This document shows positions 44,045 through 52,592 of a stretch of 64,000 bases of DNA, piece after piece. How positions within the stretch are numbered: position 1 is the stretch's first letter; the number at the start of each line of letters is the position of its first letter. This stretch comes from Microbacterium sp. LWS13-1.2 (GTDB lineage: Bacteria; Actinomycetota; Actinomycetes; Actinomycetales; Microbacteriaceae): contig NZ_CP151632.1 in assembly GCF_040144835.1 (NCBI RefSeq), positions 124,001-188,000 on the forward strand. Direction: 5' to 3'. The translations under genes were made by a program, and so were the position numbers. The notes under the pieces were generated by a model. It saw only the letters and a list, made by a program, of their open reading frames with translations. It did no database searches and was not told where the DNA came from.

Positions 44045-46027
44045 CTACAGATCGACCAGAACTCGGATCGCTCGGGCGACCGGCATCTTGGGCACCTGCG
44101 CGTGGGCAGCCATCGTGACCAACTCATCGCGCAGGGACTCAACTCCGATACCGCGCGTAGCCGCAATCAGTCGCGTGCTAAGTTCCGCTTCGCGCACCCA
44201 CCCTCGATCAGCAGACCACGATCGAATCTGTCGAAGATGGCGAACCGTGGACATGTCTCCCTCCAGGGCGCCCTTACCGAGCGCCAAGAGCAAGAACTGC
44301 ACATCAGTTTCCGTGAGCACCGGCTCTCCCTCGAGCGAGCTCGTCCACTTGACGCGCAGCAGCGACATCATCTTGCCGTTCGGGTCGTCTCCGACACCTA
44401 ACTCACGCCAGCTGGAGAGGCTTACTGTCAGCTCCGGTTCGTTTGCCACACGAAGCACGATTTCCTTAGCGTCAACCCGAGGAATCGAAGCTATCGATAT
44501 TGCGGGAACGAGGAGATCCGGCTGGGCGGTGGTGACATCGAAGTACCACGTGTCGCCATCAGCGCGGAAGCGTTCGACTGTCATTTCAGTAAGTCGCGGC
44601 AGCGTGGCAGCAGCGAGCGCAAGGGGAGAGAAGCCGAGGTAGAGCGCGTCCGCCTCACTCAAGCTGACCTCGATGCAGGCCAGTTCAAGCGCGTTCTCCA
44701 GCCCCCAGATGCTCGCAAGAAGCGTCTCCAGGAACGCGAACGCGCGGTCGACGTAGTCGTCCAACTCAATCGCAGTCTCTGGATGGCTCCGAAGGCGGAT
44801 CAACACACGCTGCGAGTCCGGATCGAAGTCGAATGATCGTCCGTGATTCGGCGCATTTCTGAGGAAGCGCTCGGCATCGGCGAAGACAGCAGAAAGAGGT
44901 CCATTCTGGAGTTTGGCAACTACGGCCGTGACATCCTCCTCCTGCTGGCGCGCAAAGGCATCGACGGCCGAGACCTCTCGCTCGAGCAGGCGGTACCAAC
45001 CGAATGCCGCGCCACCCGACTCATACATCTCGCTCATCAGCCGACCGGTGCGCCGAACCACCGATCGATCGTCGCCATCTTTCGCGATTGCAGCGCCGTA
45101 GGCGATAGCCGCTTCCATAACCAACCGGTGCGTCTCAGACAAAGCTTGTACGGCACCGTCCATGCTCGCGATCGTGGTGAGCCTCTCGGGCCTATGAGCG
45201 CCGGCGGCACAGATCCGAAGCTTCTCGCGAAATCGATCGGGATTGAGGCTTCGTGCGGCAATCGACTCCAGCAGGAGGTACGACAAGCCAGAGTTCGGAC
45301 CTACTGCGATACCCAGCTGATTGCTGGCATAGGCACGACCGGTGGATAGCACTTCGAGGAATGGCGTGTCGGGGAATCGCTCCTCAAGAACGTTGAGCAC
45401 TCGAACCGGCACTGTCTGAGATTCGTCCTCAAGGATCGACGCGGCCCGTTCGAGGCGTCCTGCCGCAACGATGGGATCCGCCGCGGTATTCATCAGAGCC
45501 TGTGCTCGCTTCGCCGCTGCCTGCGCTTGAGCTGGGGTGGGTGCGACGAGCGCTTCCTCGTACTCTTGCCAAACCGAATCGAGCCGGGCGACGGATTCCT
45601 CGCGCGCGCGAGTCAATCCGATCCCCGGGCGGCGGCCAGCGCGAACCGCGAGCTCCTTCTGGGTGACGTCTATCGCAGCCAAAGCACGAGCAAGACGAGT
45701 GATCGTCTCCTCTGACAGCGGAGCCCGCGAGAATGCACCCAAGGCTGCAAGCATTTCCCGAAGAAGTTCCGACAAGCCATTCGAATCCGGGCGCGCGTGC
45801 ACATCCCCCTCGGCTTCGACCCGCTTCAGCTTGACGCGGGCAAGTCCTTGGCGACGACGTACAACATTGGAGTCAACCTCCCCGCTTGGCGCAACAGCGC
45901 CGCAGTCTGGACATGCGACGGACATGATTCGCTCACCCCCACAGCGAGCGCAGGTGATGGTCTTGAAGTTCAGCAACACGTCGAATTCGTGCTCAGAGCG
46001 CCTAACAGTCCGTGGCCGCTTCCTCAT
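44045..46027 (-). CDS. 660-residue zinc-ribbon hypothetical protein
   Basis: 660 residues. Only the N-terminus is interpretable: a zinc ribbon with C26, C29, C39, C42 (CARCGGERIMSVACPDCGA) after a basic MRKRPRTVRRSEHEFD. The remaining ~600 residues look helical and contain no motif I know. Codon choice and lower GC differ from the chromosome. A -10 TACGAT (reverse strand, 46034-46039) is 6 bases before the ATG. Cargo of the island, close to its right end; a role in defence is only a guess from context. Confidence 0.8.
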   Translation of the reverse strand: MRKRPRTVRRSEHEFDVLLNFKTITCARCGGERIMSVACPDCGAVAPSGEVDSNVVRRRQGLARVKLKRVEAEGDVHARPDSNGLSELLREMLAALGAFSRAPLSEETITRLARALAAIDVTQKELAVRAGRRPGIGLTRAREESVARLDSVWQEYEEALVAPTPAQAQAAAKRAQALMNTAADPIVAAGRLERAASILEDESQTVPVRVLNVLEERFPDTPFLEVLSTGRAYASNQLGIAVGPNSGLSYLLLESIAARSLNPDRFREKLRICAAGAHRPERLTTIASMDGAVQALSETHRLVMEAAIAYGAAIAKDGDDRSVVRRTGRLMSEMYESGGAAFGWYRLLEREVSAVDAFARQQEEDVTAVVAKLQNGPLSAVFADAERFLRNAPNHGRSFDFDPDSQRVLIRLRSHPETAIELDDYVDRAFAFLETLLASIWGLENALELACIEVSLSEADALYLGFSPLALAAATLPRLTEMTVERFRADGDTWYFDVTTAQPDLLVPAISIASIPRVDAKEIVLRVANEPELTVSLSSWRELGVGDDPNGKMMSLLRVKWTSSLEGEPVLTETDVQFLLLALGKGALEGDMSTVRHLRQIRSWSADRGWVREAELSTRLIAATRGIGVESLRDELVTMAAHAQVPKMPVARAIRVLVDL

Positions 46028-46420
46028 GGCGAGATCGTATGGCCTCCCATCGACGCACCAACCTTCAGAGCTGCGCTCGCGGCACAGTTAAGGCACAATC
46101 ACCGCCGACACGCTGTGCATTTCAATGCACGAGAACGCCGGCCGGCCGACCCGGGCCGCTCCGAGAACCCCGGATTAAGCGGCGAAACGCCCCATTCGCC
46201 CGAAAAGGAGAGTTCGAATCGCGTCGCGGAGGATGCGTGTTGTGCCATTCTCCGACAGCGAGATCGTAGTGGCCGGGCACGCCTGCGTTCCCTGCGCTCG
46301 CTATTTGCAGACTCCGCTCTCCGCTGACGCTCCGAGCTGCGCTTAGCAACCGCTCGCTCCGGGCACTCCGCCGCTCCCGACCACTGGACGCCTGATGTCG
46401 GAGCAAGGCCGTGGACTGTC

Positions 46421-46444
46421 GGCTTGCCCATAATTTGCCCACAC
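46421..46444. repeat. Island end site, right (candidate integrase arm site)
   Basis: Same 24-base motif as 37639-37662 with one mismatch (C to T in the first spacer), in the same orientation, inside the right end. Confidence 0.65.
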
Positions 46445-46498
46445 TCGGTCCAGACCGAGACTTATCGAGACGGCCTGAGACGGACCCGGGGCGGCGGA

Positions 46499-46522
46499 TA
46501 ATCCGCGTAATCTCGCGGATTA
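46499..46522. repeat. 9-bp stem-loop near the right end
   Basis: TAATCCGCG/CGCGGATTA with a 6-base loop, 39 bases before the right att copy. Similar CCGCG-centred stems follow both att copies. Confidence 0.6.
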
Positions 46523-46561
46523 CGGATCGAGATGGGTCGTCGTGATTCCGCGCGGGCAGGT

Positions 46562-46582
46562 TTCGATTCCCCCCATCTCCAC
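46562..46582 (+). repeat. attR: right copy of the ssrA 21-bp repeat
   Basis: The same 21 bases as 37530-37550. Upstream of it the ssrA body is absent, so it is a partial copy produced by integration. Confidence 0.92.
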
Positions 46583-46596
46583 AGCCGTTGTCACTG

Positions 46597-46646
46597 AACG
46601 AAGGCCTCGACTTCCGCGTAATTACGCGAGAGTCGAGGCCTTCGTT
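46597..46646. terminator. Stem-loop after attR, probably the ancestral ssrA terminator
   Basis: A 16-base perfect outer stem (AACGAAGGCCTCGACT and its complement) around an inner CGCGTAATTACGCG. Lies at the same distance from attR as the terminator at 37570 from ssrA. Confidence 0.75.
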
Positions 46647-46806
46647 CGTTGTCTGCGGGCTGGCTCCACACCGAATCGCCCACAAACTTCTGGCGCATAT
46701 ACGTTGAAATGCGTGTCCGAAAGCCGCTAGTCGTCGATCTGGCTTCGGCGCCCGAGCGCGGGTCCCAGTCGGTCGTTGAGCGAGCGAAGCGAGACGAAAC
46801 GCCCAG

Positions 46807-47114
46807 TCAGCTCTCCCAGAGGCGGCCGACATCGGCGTTCGACCCGCTCTGATTCATCCGCTCGGCGACGTCGGCGAGGTCGTCGTCGACCAGGTCGGCG
46901 TACGTGTCGAGCAAAGCGCGCCGACGGTGATGCGTGCCTCGCCCGGACCGGTATACGAGCCGTTCGACCGCGAGACCTCGGTGTGCGCGAGGGAGAGCTC
47001 GGCTTCTTTCCTGGTCCGGAAACCCTTCTTATCCACCTGCTTCTGCTGGTCATCACGCCAGCGGACGCGATACCGCCGTCCGGCTTCGATCTCGTACGCA
47101 GTGATGCTTCCCAC
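46807..47114 (-). pseudogene. Remnant of a second tyrosine integrase
   Basis: The N-terminus (MGSITAYEIEAGRRYRVRWRDD) matches that of the intact integrase for ~65 residues. After ARITVGAL the frame shifts and the sequence jumps to the integrase C-terminus read in another frame (LLDTYADLVDDDLADVAERMNQSG...LWES-stop at 46807). More than 250 central residues, including the R and H-x-x-R, are missing. It is the scar of an older element inserted at the same ssrA site, now outside the current island. Confidence 0.9.
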
Positions 47115-47748
47115 GAGTCACCTCGCGGACAGAGGAGCGCCGGGGACCGACCTCGAGCGGCCGATACCAGCGGGGCCGGTGCGTCTTGTCGAAGTGCCGG
47201 CACATGCAGTTGTCGACGAACGGCACCAGGGTGGTTGAGGGTGACTCGAGTCGTCGAAATCCTCGAAATTCTGGGGATTCTCGGTTGGCTGAGAAGCCAG
47301 CGAACGATGCGAACTTGAGACTCCGCGACTTTTCGCGGAATCGCCTGAAAGGGGCAGACGTCGCATCCTCGGAGACGCTCTTGACGCGTTAGAAAGCCAG
47401 CCAATATCTTCAGACATCTGCTCAGCTGAGCCGACTGGCTGTCTCGACGCAGTTTCTTCACACGCGAAGGGTGAAGTCCATGGGTTCGCTGATCGCCGCA
47501 TTCACACCGTGACGAGTGCGCCCGTCGGCGAACCGGCCCCCTCCCGCCCGCGCGGGGTGGGCCACGCGCCGTCGTGTTGCAGACCGCACCGGCGACCCAG
47601 CGGCGCATCATCCACGGCGACCCGGTGCGCGATCTCGTCGCCGTACAAACGGGACAGCGCGGCCACGCGACCCGCCACCGGGTGGTCTCGATGGCTCCCG
47701 GCGTCCAACATCGCCCGTCGCCGTTTGATCTGACCGAAGGAGCTCGAA
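47115..47748. other. 634-bp intergenic region, no gene recognised
   Basis: Several short frames on both strands have no ribosome site or recognisable product. Probably debris of the older island. The last bases hold the ribosome site GAAGGAG of the aquaporin gene. Confidence 0.55.
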
Positions 47749-48570
47749 ATGACGCAAGATTCGCAGGCAGCAACCCGGGGCCGTTTCGAGCGGTGGTTCG
47801 AGATCGAGGTCGTTCAACCGATGAACGACTTCCAGGACCGCAGGCAGGAATGGCGGCGCCTCGTCTCTGAGTTCGTCGGCACTTTCTTTCTCGTGCTGGT
47901 CGCCGCCGGCGCCGGCATGATGGGGCAGGCGTTCCCCGACACCATCGACCGAGGCGCGGCGGTCGTCGCTCCAGGACTGATGGTGCTGGCGATCATCCTG
48001 TTCATGGGCAAGGTCTCCGGCGCGCATCTCAACCCGGCCGTCACGCTGGCGTTCTCGTTGCGTGGAGACTTCCCGTGGAGTCGGGTGCCCGGCTACATCC
48101 TGGTGCAGCTGGCGGGCGCGGCCGTCGCGTCGTGGTTCCTCTCCGCCGTCATCGGAGTGTCGTCCTCGTACGGCTCCAACTACCCTGCCGACGGCTACTC
48201 GGACTGGTCCGCCCTCACGATGGAAGTGGTCCTGACGTTCGGACTCGTCAGCGTCATCCTCGGCACCGCGTCGGGGGCGCAGAACATCGGCATCATCGGC
48301 GCTGTGGGAGTCGGCGCGTACATCGCCCTCGCGGGCCTGTGGGGCAGCCCGATCTCGGGCGCGTCGATGAACCCCGCGCGCACGTTCGGGCCCGACCTCG
48401 CGTCCTTGGACTTCACCGGCTACTGGATCTACGTCGCCGGTCCCATCATCGGCGCCGTCATCGCGGTCGGCATGGCGTTCGTGCTGCGGGGCTACGGCGG
48501 TGGACGTGCAGGATCGGGAGCCGCGCAGGGCGCCCTCCGCACCCAGGTCGCCAACCCCGACAAGGCCTGA
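47749..48570 (+). CDS. Aquaporin (MIP family)
   Basis: 273 residues with six spans and both half-helix signatures: HLNPAVTLAF and SMNPARTFGPDL. The family passes water or small neutral solutes such as glycerol across the membrane. A polar ~40-residue N-terminus precedes the first span (RLVSEFVGTFFLVLVAAGAG). The residue after the second NPA is R, as in AqpZ-type channels, but water versus glycerol selectivity cannot be decided. GAAGGAG lies 7 bases before the ATG. Confidence 0.93.
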   Translation: MTQDSQAATRGRFERWFEIEVVQPMNDFQDRRQEWRRLVSEFVGTFFLVLVAAGAGMMGQAFPDTIDRGAAVVAPGLMVLAIILFMGKVSGAHLNPAVTLAFSLRGDFPWSRVPGYILVQLAGAAVASWFLSAVIGVSSSYGSNYPADGYSDWSALTMEVVLTFGLVSVILGTASGAQNIGIIGAVGVGAYIALAGLWGSPISGASMNPARTFGPDLASLDFTGYWIYVAGPIIGAVIAVGMAFVLRGYGGGRAGSGAAQGALRTQVANPDKA

Positions 48571-48625
48571 CCTCGGCATCAGGGGGGATTCTGGGACGCA
48601 AGCAGGGCGGCGAAGAGTCGTTCGC

Positions 48626-50296
48626 TCAGGACGACACTTCGGAGTCTCTCTTCGTCGGCACCGTGATGGATGCCACCTCTTCGAGACGAGGATGCAAGTC
48701 GTCTCCGTCCTCGACCACACCCTTGTGCCAGGTCGCGGTGAGTCCATCGGGCGCGTCCTGCAGCAGCGCGAGGTTGTTGTCGAACCACGGACCCTTCACT
48801 GTCTTCCAGCGGAAGGGCGGGTCGGGAACCTTCGCAGAATACGCGGCTGCGGCACCCAGCGGCGTCGCTGCGCCGTACGACATCAACACGGAGAACCAAC
48901 GCAGGAAGCGGGGCAAGGGGTTCCGCACCGGTGAGCACACCGCCTGCACGATGCGGCTGCCTGTCTGGCGCTCGACCTCGGCCAGGTACGAGAAGTGCAC
49001 ATCACCGGACAGGAACATCACCGTCCGCGGCGACGGACCGCGGGCGCCGTCTGCCAGCTCCGTCGCGATCCCGGCAACCGCCTGAAAGCTGTTCTGGAAC
49101 GCCGCCCAGTGTTCCAGGTCGAAGGCCCGCCGCAGTCGTTCCCCGACCCACGCGGCCAGTCGGCCCCATGCGCCCTGTGCGATCGCCTCATCCCACGCCT
49201 CGACATGGTGCAAGCCCAACGGCAAGAGGAACGGGAGCGAGGTCGCGATCAGGACGTCGCGGAATCCGCCCTGCATATGGTCGTCGAACCACGCGAGCTC
49301 CTGACCGTTCAGCAGCCCCCGAGCCGACGGCGTGAGATCTCTCGCGGCGCGTGAATCCAGGACGATCAGACGCGTTCCATCGAAGTCTCGGGAGTAGCTC
49401 CAGCGGTAGCTGTTGGGATCCTTGTCGCAGCGGTCGGCGAACTCGTCCAACGCGGCACTGAGGTCGGAGGAGCCGGCGTCGGGGCTCCCACTGACCTGCT
49501 GCCACATCTCGTCAGTGGCACGTTCGCGGGGGGACAAGTTGCCGAGGTGCTGGTACACCCAGTACGACGCCAGGCCGGCGACGATGCGTTCGTGCCACCA
49601 CGTGGTGGCTTCCATTTTCCTCTTCCAATCGAGCGAGGCGTTCCAGTCGTCGCGGATGTCGTGGTCATCGAAGATCATCGCGCTCGGCACACAGGAGAGC
49701 AGCCACCGATTCGCGTCATCCGACCATGCCAATCGGTAGAGGTGGGCGTACTCTTCGAAGTCTTTGAGCTCTTTGCCCGGTTCGTCATGAATGTCGCGGC
49801 GGCCGCGGATGAATTCCTGCATCTCCTTCGTAGTCGAGTCGGCGTACACCTGATCGCCGAGGAAGAGCAGCAGATCCGGTCGGACCTCGCGGCCGTCGGC
49901 CACCGCGAGTGCGAAAGCGCGCATTGAGTCGACGCCATGAGTTCGATTGCCTGACCGGTCGTGGGAGACGCTGGTACGGCATGATCCGTAGGCGATCCGC
50001 GACCGTTGCCCAGGCATGCGTGTCGCGATAACCGATGCTGGATAGTCGGAGCGTGCGTCCGGCCACACCGAAACCCCGTCGATCTCGATCCCGTATGGCG
50101 AGACGCTGCCGGGCTCGAGCCTGTCGACTTCGACGAGGGCGAAATGGTGGCCGTGCACGGCGAAGCTGCGGGCTTGCCACGATCGGCCTTCGGCGTGGAC
50201 GCTCACCAGGCAGTCGGCTTGCGTCTCCACCCAGATGCTGGCCGACGTCTCATCGACGTAGCGCAGCATCGGCCCCAACACGAGCGGGGAATCCAT
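48626..50296 (-). CDS. PhoD-like alkaline phosphatase/phosphodiesterase
   Basis: 556 residues without signal peptide. PhoD enzymes hydrolyse phosphomono- and diesters with an Fe/Ca centre. Motifs: YGSCRTSVS, FLGDQVYADS, MIFDDHDIRDDWN, and SGDVHFSYLAEV with an N-terminal beta-domain (SIWVETQADCLVSVHAEG). An Asn/Arg-rich middle part links them. Lack of signal peptide points to the cytoplasm or an alternative export signal. It is convergent with the aquaporin gene. Confidence 0.9.
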   Translation of the reverse strand: MDSPLVLGPMLRYVDETSASIWVETQADCLVSVHAEGRSWQARSFAVHGHHFALVEVDRLEPGSVSPYGIEIDGVSVWPDARSDYPASVIATRMPGQRSRIAYGSCRTSVSHDRSGNRTHGVDSMRAFALAVADGREVRPDLLLFLGDQVYADSTTKEMQEFIRGRRDIHDEPGKELKDFEEYAHLYRLAWSDDANRWLLSCVPSAMIFDDHDIRDDWNASLDWKRKMEATTWWHERIVAGLASYWVYQHLGNLSPRERATDEMWQQVSGSPDAGSSDLSAALDEFADRCDKDPNSYRWSYSRDFDGTRLIVLDSRAARDLTPSARGLLNGQELAWFDDHMQGGFRDVLIATSLPFLLPLGLHHVEAWDEAIAQGAWGRLAAWVGERLRRAFDLEHWAAFQNSFQAVAGIATELADGARGPSPRTVMFLSGDVHFSYLAEVERQTGSRIVQAVCSPVRNPLPRFLRWFSVLMSYGAATPLGAAAAYSAKVPDPPFRWKTVKGPWFDNNLALLQDAPDGLTATWHKGVVEDGDDLHPRLEEVASITVPTKRDSEVSS

Positions 50297-50423
50297 GAGC
50301 CCGTTCTACCGCGGATTGCGCCGCAGCGGCCAGGGGTGTCCGCAGTCCCGACTGTGTCCTGTCGGAACAAGCAGACGGGGTCACCCGCGCGAGCGCTGCA
50401 CGCTGATCATCGATCGGCGTGCG

Positions 50424-51221
50424 TCACCTTCGGTCGCCCCCGGCCGGCGTGCCGGCCGTGTCGGCGGGGCGTTGCGCGGGAGTGTCAGCGGTTCCGCCGG
50501 TTGTCGCGGAGACGGCGCCGGCACCCAGCAGGGTTCCCAGGATGCCGACGCCCGCGGCTGCGTCGAGGATCTTGGTGGCCATGAGGGCCGAGATCACTCC
50601 GACGCCGAAGAGCACGATGACCAGCCGGCCCCAGTTCTTCACGACGAAGGGGATCACGAGCGCCGGCGCGGGCGCCGACGCCGCGACGGGCGGCTGGATT
50701 GTCACTTGCTTGGGCTCGAGTTCGGTTTCCGTCCCGCCAGCGTCGGTCACCGTCGCACGGACCTTGTACGTACCGTCCTCGGCGAACGTGGCGAGGATGG
50801 TCCGGCCGCCGTCGATCTCTTCGATGGTCGCCCCTTGCACGTCCCATGAGACGGTGGCGCCGTCGGCGAGGTCCTCGACCGTGAACATCACCGCCGTGTC
50901 CTTGTGGGCCACATTGCTGCCGATGATGGCGGGCCCGACATGGATGCCTCTCTCCACCGCAGCGCCCGAGTCAATGGCGACTGGCGGAGCGCCCGGGGTG
51001 GTGGCGAGCTTCTCGATGGTTCGGAGCGCGTCGCGGTGGTAGAGCCAGGCGAAGACCAGCGCGAGGACGATCACGACGATGGCGCCGAGCAGCAGGCCGA
51101 TGGCGAGGTAGTAGTTCGACAGCGCCACGTCCACCGCGCCCGTGGCGGGGTCGCCCGGCGTGGAACTCGGTGACGGGTCGCCTTCGGCGGCGAGGATGCG
51201 GATCAACATACGGGACCCCAT
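50424..51221 (-). CDS. Two-span membrane protein with Ig/PKD-like domain
   Basis: 265 residues. An N-terminal segment and span (YYLAIGLLLGAIVVIVLALVFAWLY) are followed by a ~100-residue beta-rich domain (VMFTVEDLADGATVSWDVQGATIEEIDGGRTILATFAEDGTYKVRATVTDAGG) like a PKD/Ig fold, a second hydrophobic pair (LVIVLFGVGVISALMATKIL) and a Thr/Pro/Ala tail. An ATG at 51209 is a plausible alternative start. Function unknown; PKD-like domains act in surface protein contacts. Confidence 0.75.
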   Translation of the reverse strand: MGSRMLIRILAAEGDPSPSSTPGDPATGAVDVALSNYYLAIGLLLGAIVVIVLALVFAWLYHRDALRTIEKLATTPGAPPVAIDSGAAVERGIHVGPAIIGSNVAHKDTAVMFTVEDLADGATVSWDVQGATIEEIDGGRTILATFAEDGTYKVRATVTDAGGTETELEPKQVTIQPPVAASAPAPALVIPFVVKNWGRLVIVLFGVGVISALMATKILDAAAGVGILGTLLGAGAVSATTGGTADTPAQRPADTAGTPAGGDRR

Positions 51222-51404
51222 TTCCCAGTTGCGCTGAGCATGCACCCGCAAGTGCGCGCCGTCAATCGCATGCCGCAAAAGGCGACATGGCCCTGGCGGC
51301 AACCTGAGGACGTGGCGGTCGTCGTCGGAGGGTGAAGACCGCGCCTGGCAAACGGTCAAGGTCGGGCCGGCGGGCCCTCGCAGTCCGCCGGCCGTGTCTT
51401 GGAA

Positions 51405-52541
51405 TCACGACATCCCGTGGAGGAAGCCGCGGATGTCGTCTGCAAGCAGTTGGGGCTCTTCCATCGCCGGGAAGTGGCCGCCATCGGCGTGGTCGGTCCA
51501 GTGGCCGACCGCGTTCCAGGGGTCCATAGCGCGGCGGATGAGCGGATGCGTGTCGAAGACCACCCATCCGGACGGCACTCCGGCGGCCATCGTGATTGCG
51601 AGCTCGGAATGCTCGGCCTCGTAGTAGAACTGCGCGCTCGACGCGCCGCTGCGCGTGAACCAGTACAGGCCGATGTTGGTGAGGAGTTGGTCGCGATCGA
51701 CGACGGGTCCCCGGTGGCCACCGGGGGTCCTGGTCTCGAACTTCTCGCCGATCCAAGCGAGGAGACCGACGGGCGAATCGGTGAGCGCCGGGCCGATCGT
51801 GTCGGGTCGGTGGTTGTGCATCTCGAGGTAGCCGCGTTCAGCCGCGCTCTCCAGTTTCAGCGCCTCGAGCTGGCCGGCCTCGTCGTCGGACAGGCCTTCC
51901 GGGGAGGGGAACTTGACGCCGACCAACCCGAGCACGGCACGATCTACGCCGAGGTGCATGCCGATGATGCGCTCGGGGTAGAGAGCCGCAAGGCGGCCGG
52001 CGATGCCGGACCCGATATCGGTGCCATGCACCGCGAACCTCTCGTAGCCGAGCCGTGTCATGACCTCGGCGTAGGCATCCGTCGTCCGTGCCAGTTCCCA
52101 GCCGCTCGCCGACAGCGGAGTCGAGAAACCGAATCCGGGCGGCGACGGGATGACCACATGGAACGCGTTCGTCAGCAGCGGGATGAGCCGCTGGTATTCG
52201 ACGAACGAGCCCGGCCAGCCGTGGTTGAGCATCAGCGGAGTGGCCCCCGGGTTCGCTGATCGCACGTGCACGACGTGGAACGTCTGGCCCTCGAAGACGG
52301 TCGTGAACTGTTCGTACTCGTTGAGCTTCGCCTCCTGCGCTCTCCAGTCGAATCCATCACGCCAGTAGTCGGCGAGCTCCTTCAGATATGCCAACGGGAT
52401 GCCGCGGCTGAAGTCGTCGCGTTCGCCGCGGCCCGGCGTGGGGACGGGCCAGCGCGTGCGCGCGAGTCGGTCGTGCAGGTCGTCGAGGTCGTGCTGCGGG
52501 ATCTCGATACGGAACGGTGTGAGCGCGGTGAGGTTGTTCAT
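51405..52541 (-). CDS. Epoxide hydrolase (EHN/alpha-beta hydrolase)
   Basis: 378 residues. The N-terminal EHN domain is recognisable (FRIEIPQHDLDDLHDRLARTRWP). The alpha/beta core carries LMLNHGWPGSFVEYQRLIP (oxyanion HGWP) and a GTDIGSGIAG nucleophile elbow with Asp. Such enzymes open epoxides to diols in the cytoplasm, typically for detoxification. It is divergent from a WYL regulator across 51 bases, which likely controls it. Confidence 0.9.
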   Translation of the reverse strand: MNNLTALTPFRIEIPQHDLDDLHDRLARTRWPVPTPGRGERDDFSRGIPLAYLKELADYWRDGFDWRAQEAKLNEYEQFTTVFEGQTFHVVHVRSANPGATPLMLNHGWPGSFVEYQRLIPLLTNAFHVVIPSPPGFGFSTPLSASGWELARTTDAYAEVMTRLGYERFAVHGTDIGSGIAGRLAALYPERIIGMHLGVDRAVLGLVGVKFPSPEGLSDDEAGQLEALKLESAAERGYLEMHNHRPDTIGPALTDSPVGLLAWIGEKFETRTPGGHRGPVVDRDQLLTNIGLYWFTRSGASSAQFYYEAEHSELAITMAAGVPSGWVVFDTHPLIRRAMDPWNAVGHWTDHADGGHFPAMEEPQLLADDIRGFLHGMS

Positions 52542-52592
52542 GACTTCGACGATTCCAAGCGATGCGGCAGGTTAGCTTCCGCAATCTCCGGA

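Larger units (their letters stand above)
37551..46582. mobile_element. Genomic island integrated into ssrA
   Basis: About 9 kb bounded by the 21-bp repeat of the ssrA 3' end. It contains a tyrosine integrase next to attL, near-identical 24-base sites inside each end, and cargo genes with visibly lower GC content and different codon choice from the flanking chromosome. Integration restores ssrA on the left and leaves a partial copy on the right, the standard result of site-specific insertion. No conjugation, capsid or replication gene is visible, so it is either a small non-conjugative island or a decayed prophage. Confidence 0.88.
46028..46806. other. 779-bp non-coding right end of the island and beyond
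   Basis: Holds the right arm-like site, a stem-loop, attR and a terminator. A long minus-strand frame crosses attR but has no motif or ribosome site. Confidence 0.6.

Noticed and set aside
46122..46832. A 236-codon minus-strand frame crossing the right att copy
   Set aside because: It spans attR and the terminator, has no ribosome site or recognisable domain, and would require one gene across the island boundary.
47502..47748. Short frames before the aquaporin gene
   Set aside because: No ribosome sites or recognisable product on either strand.
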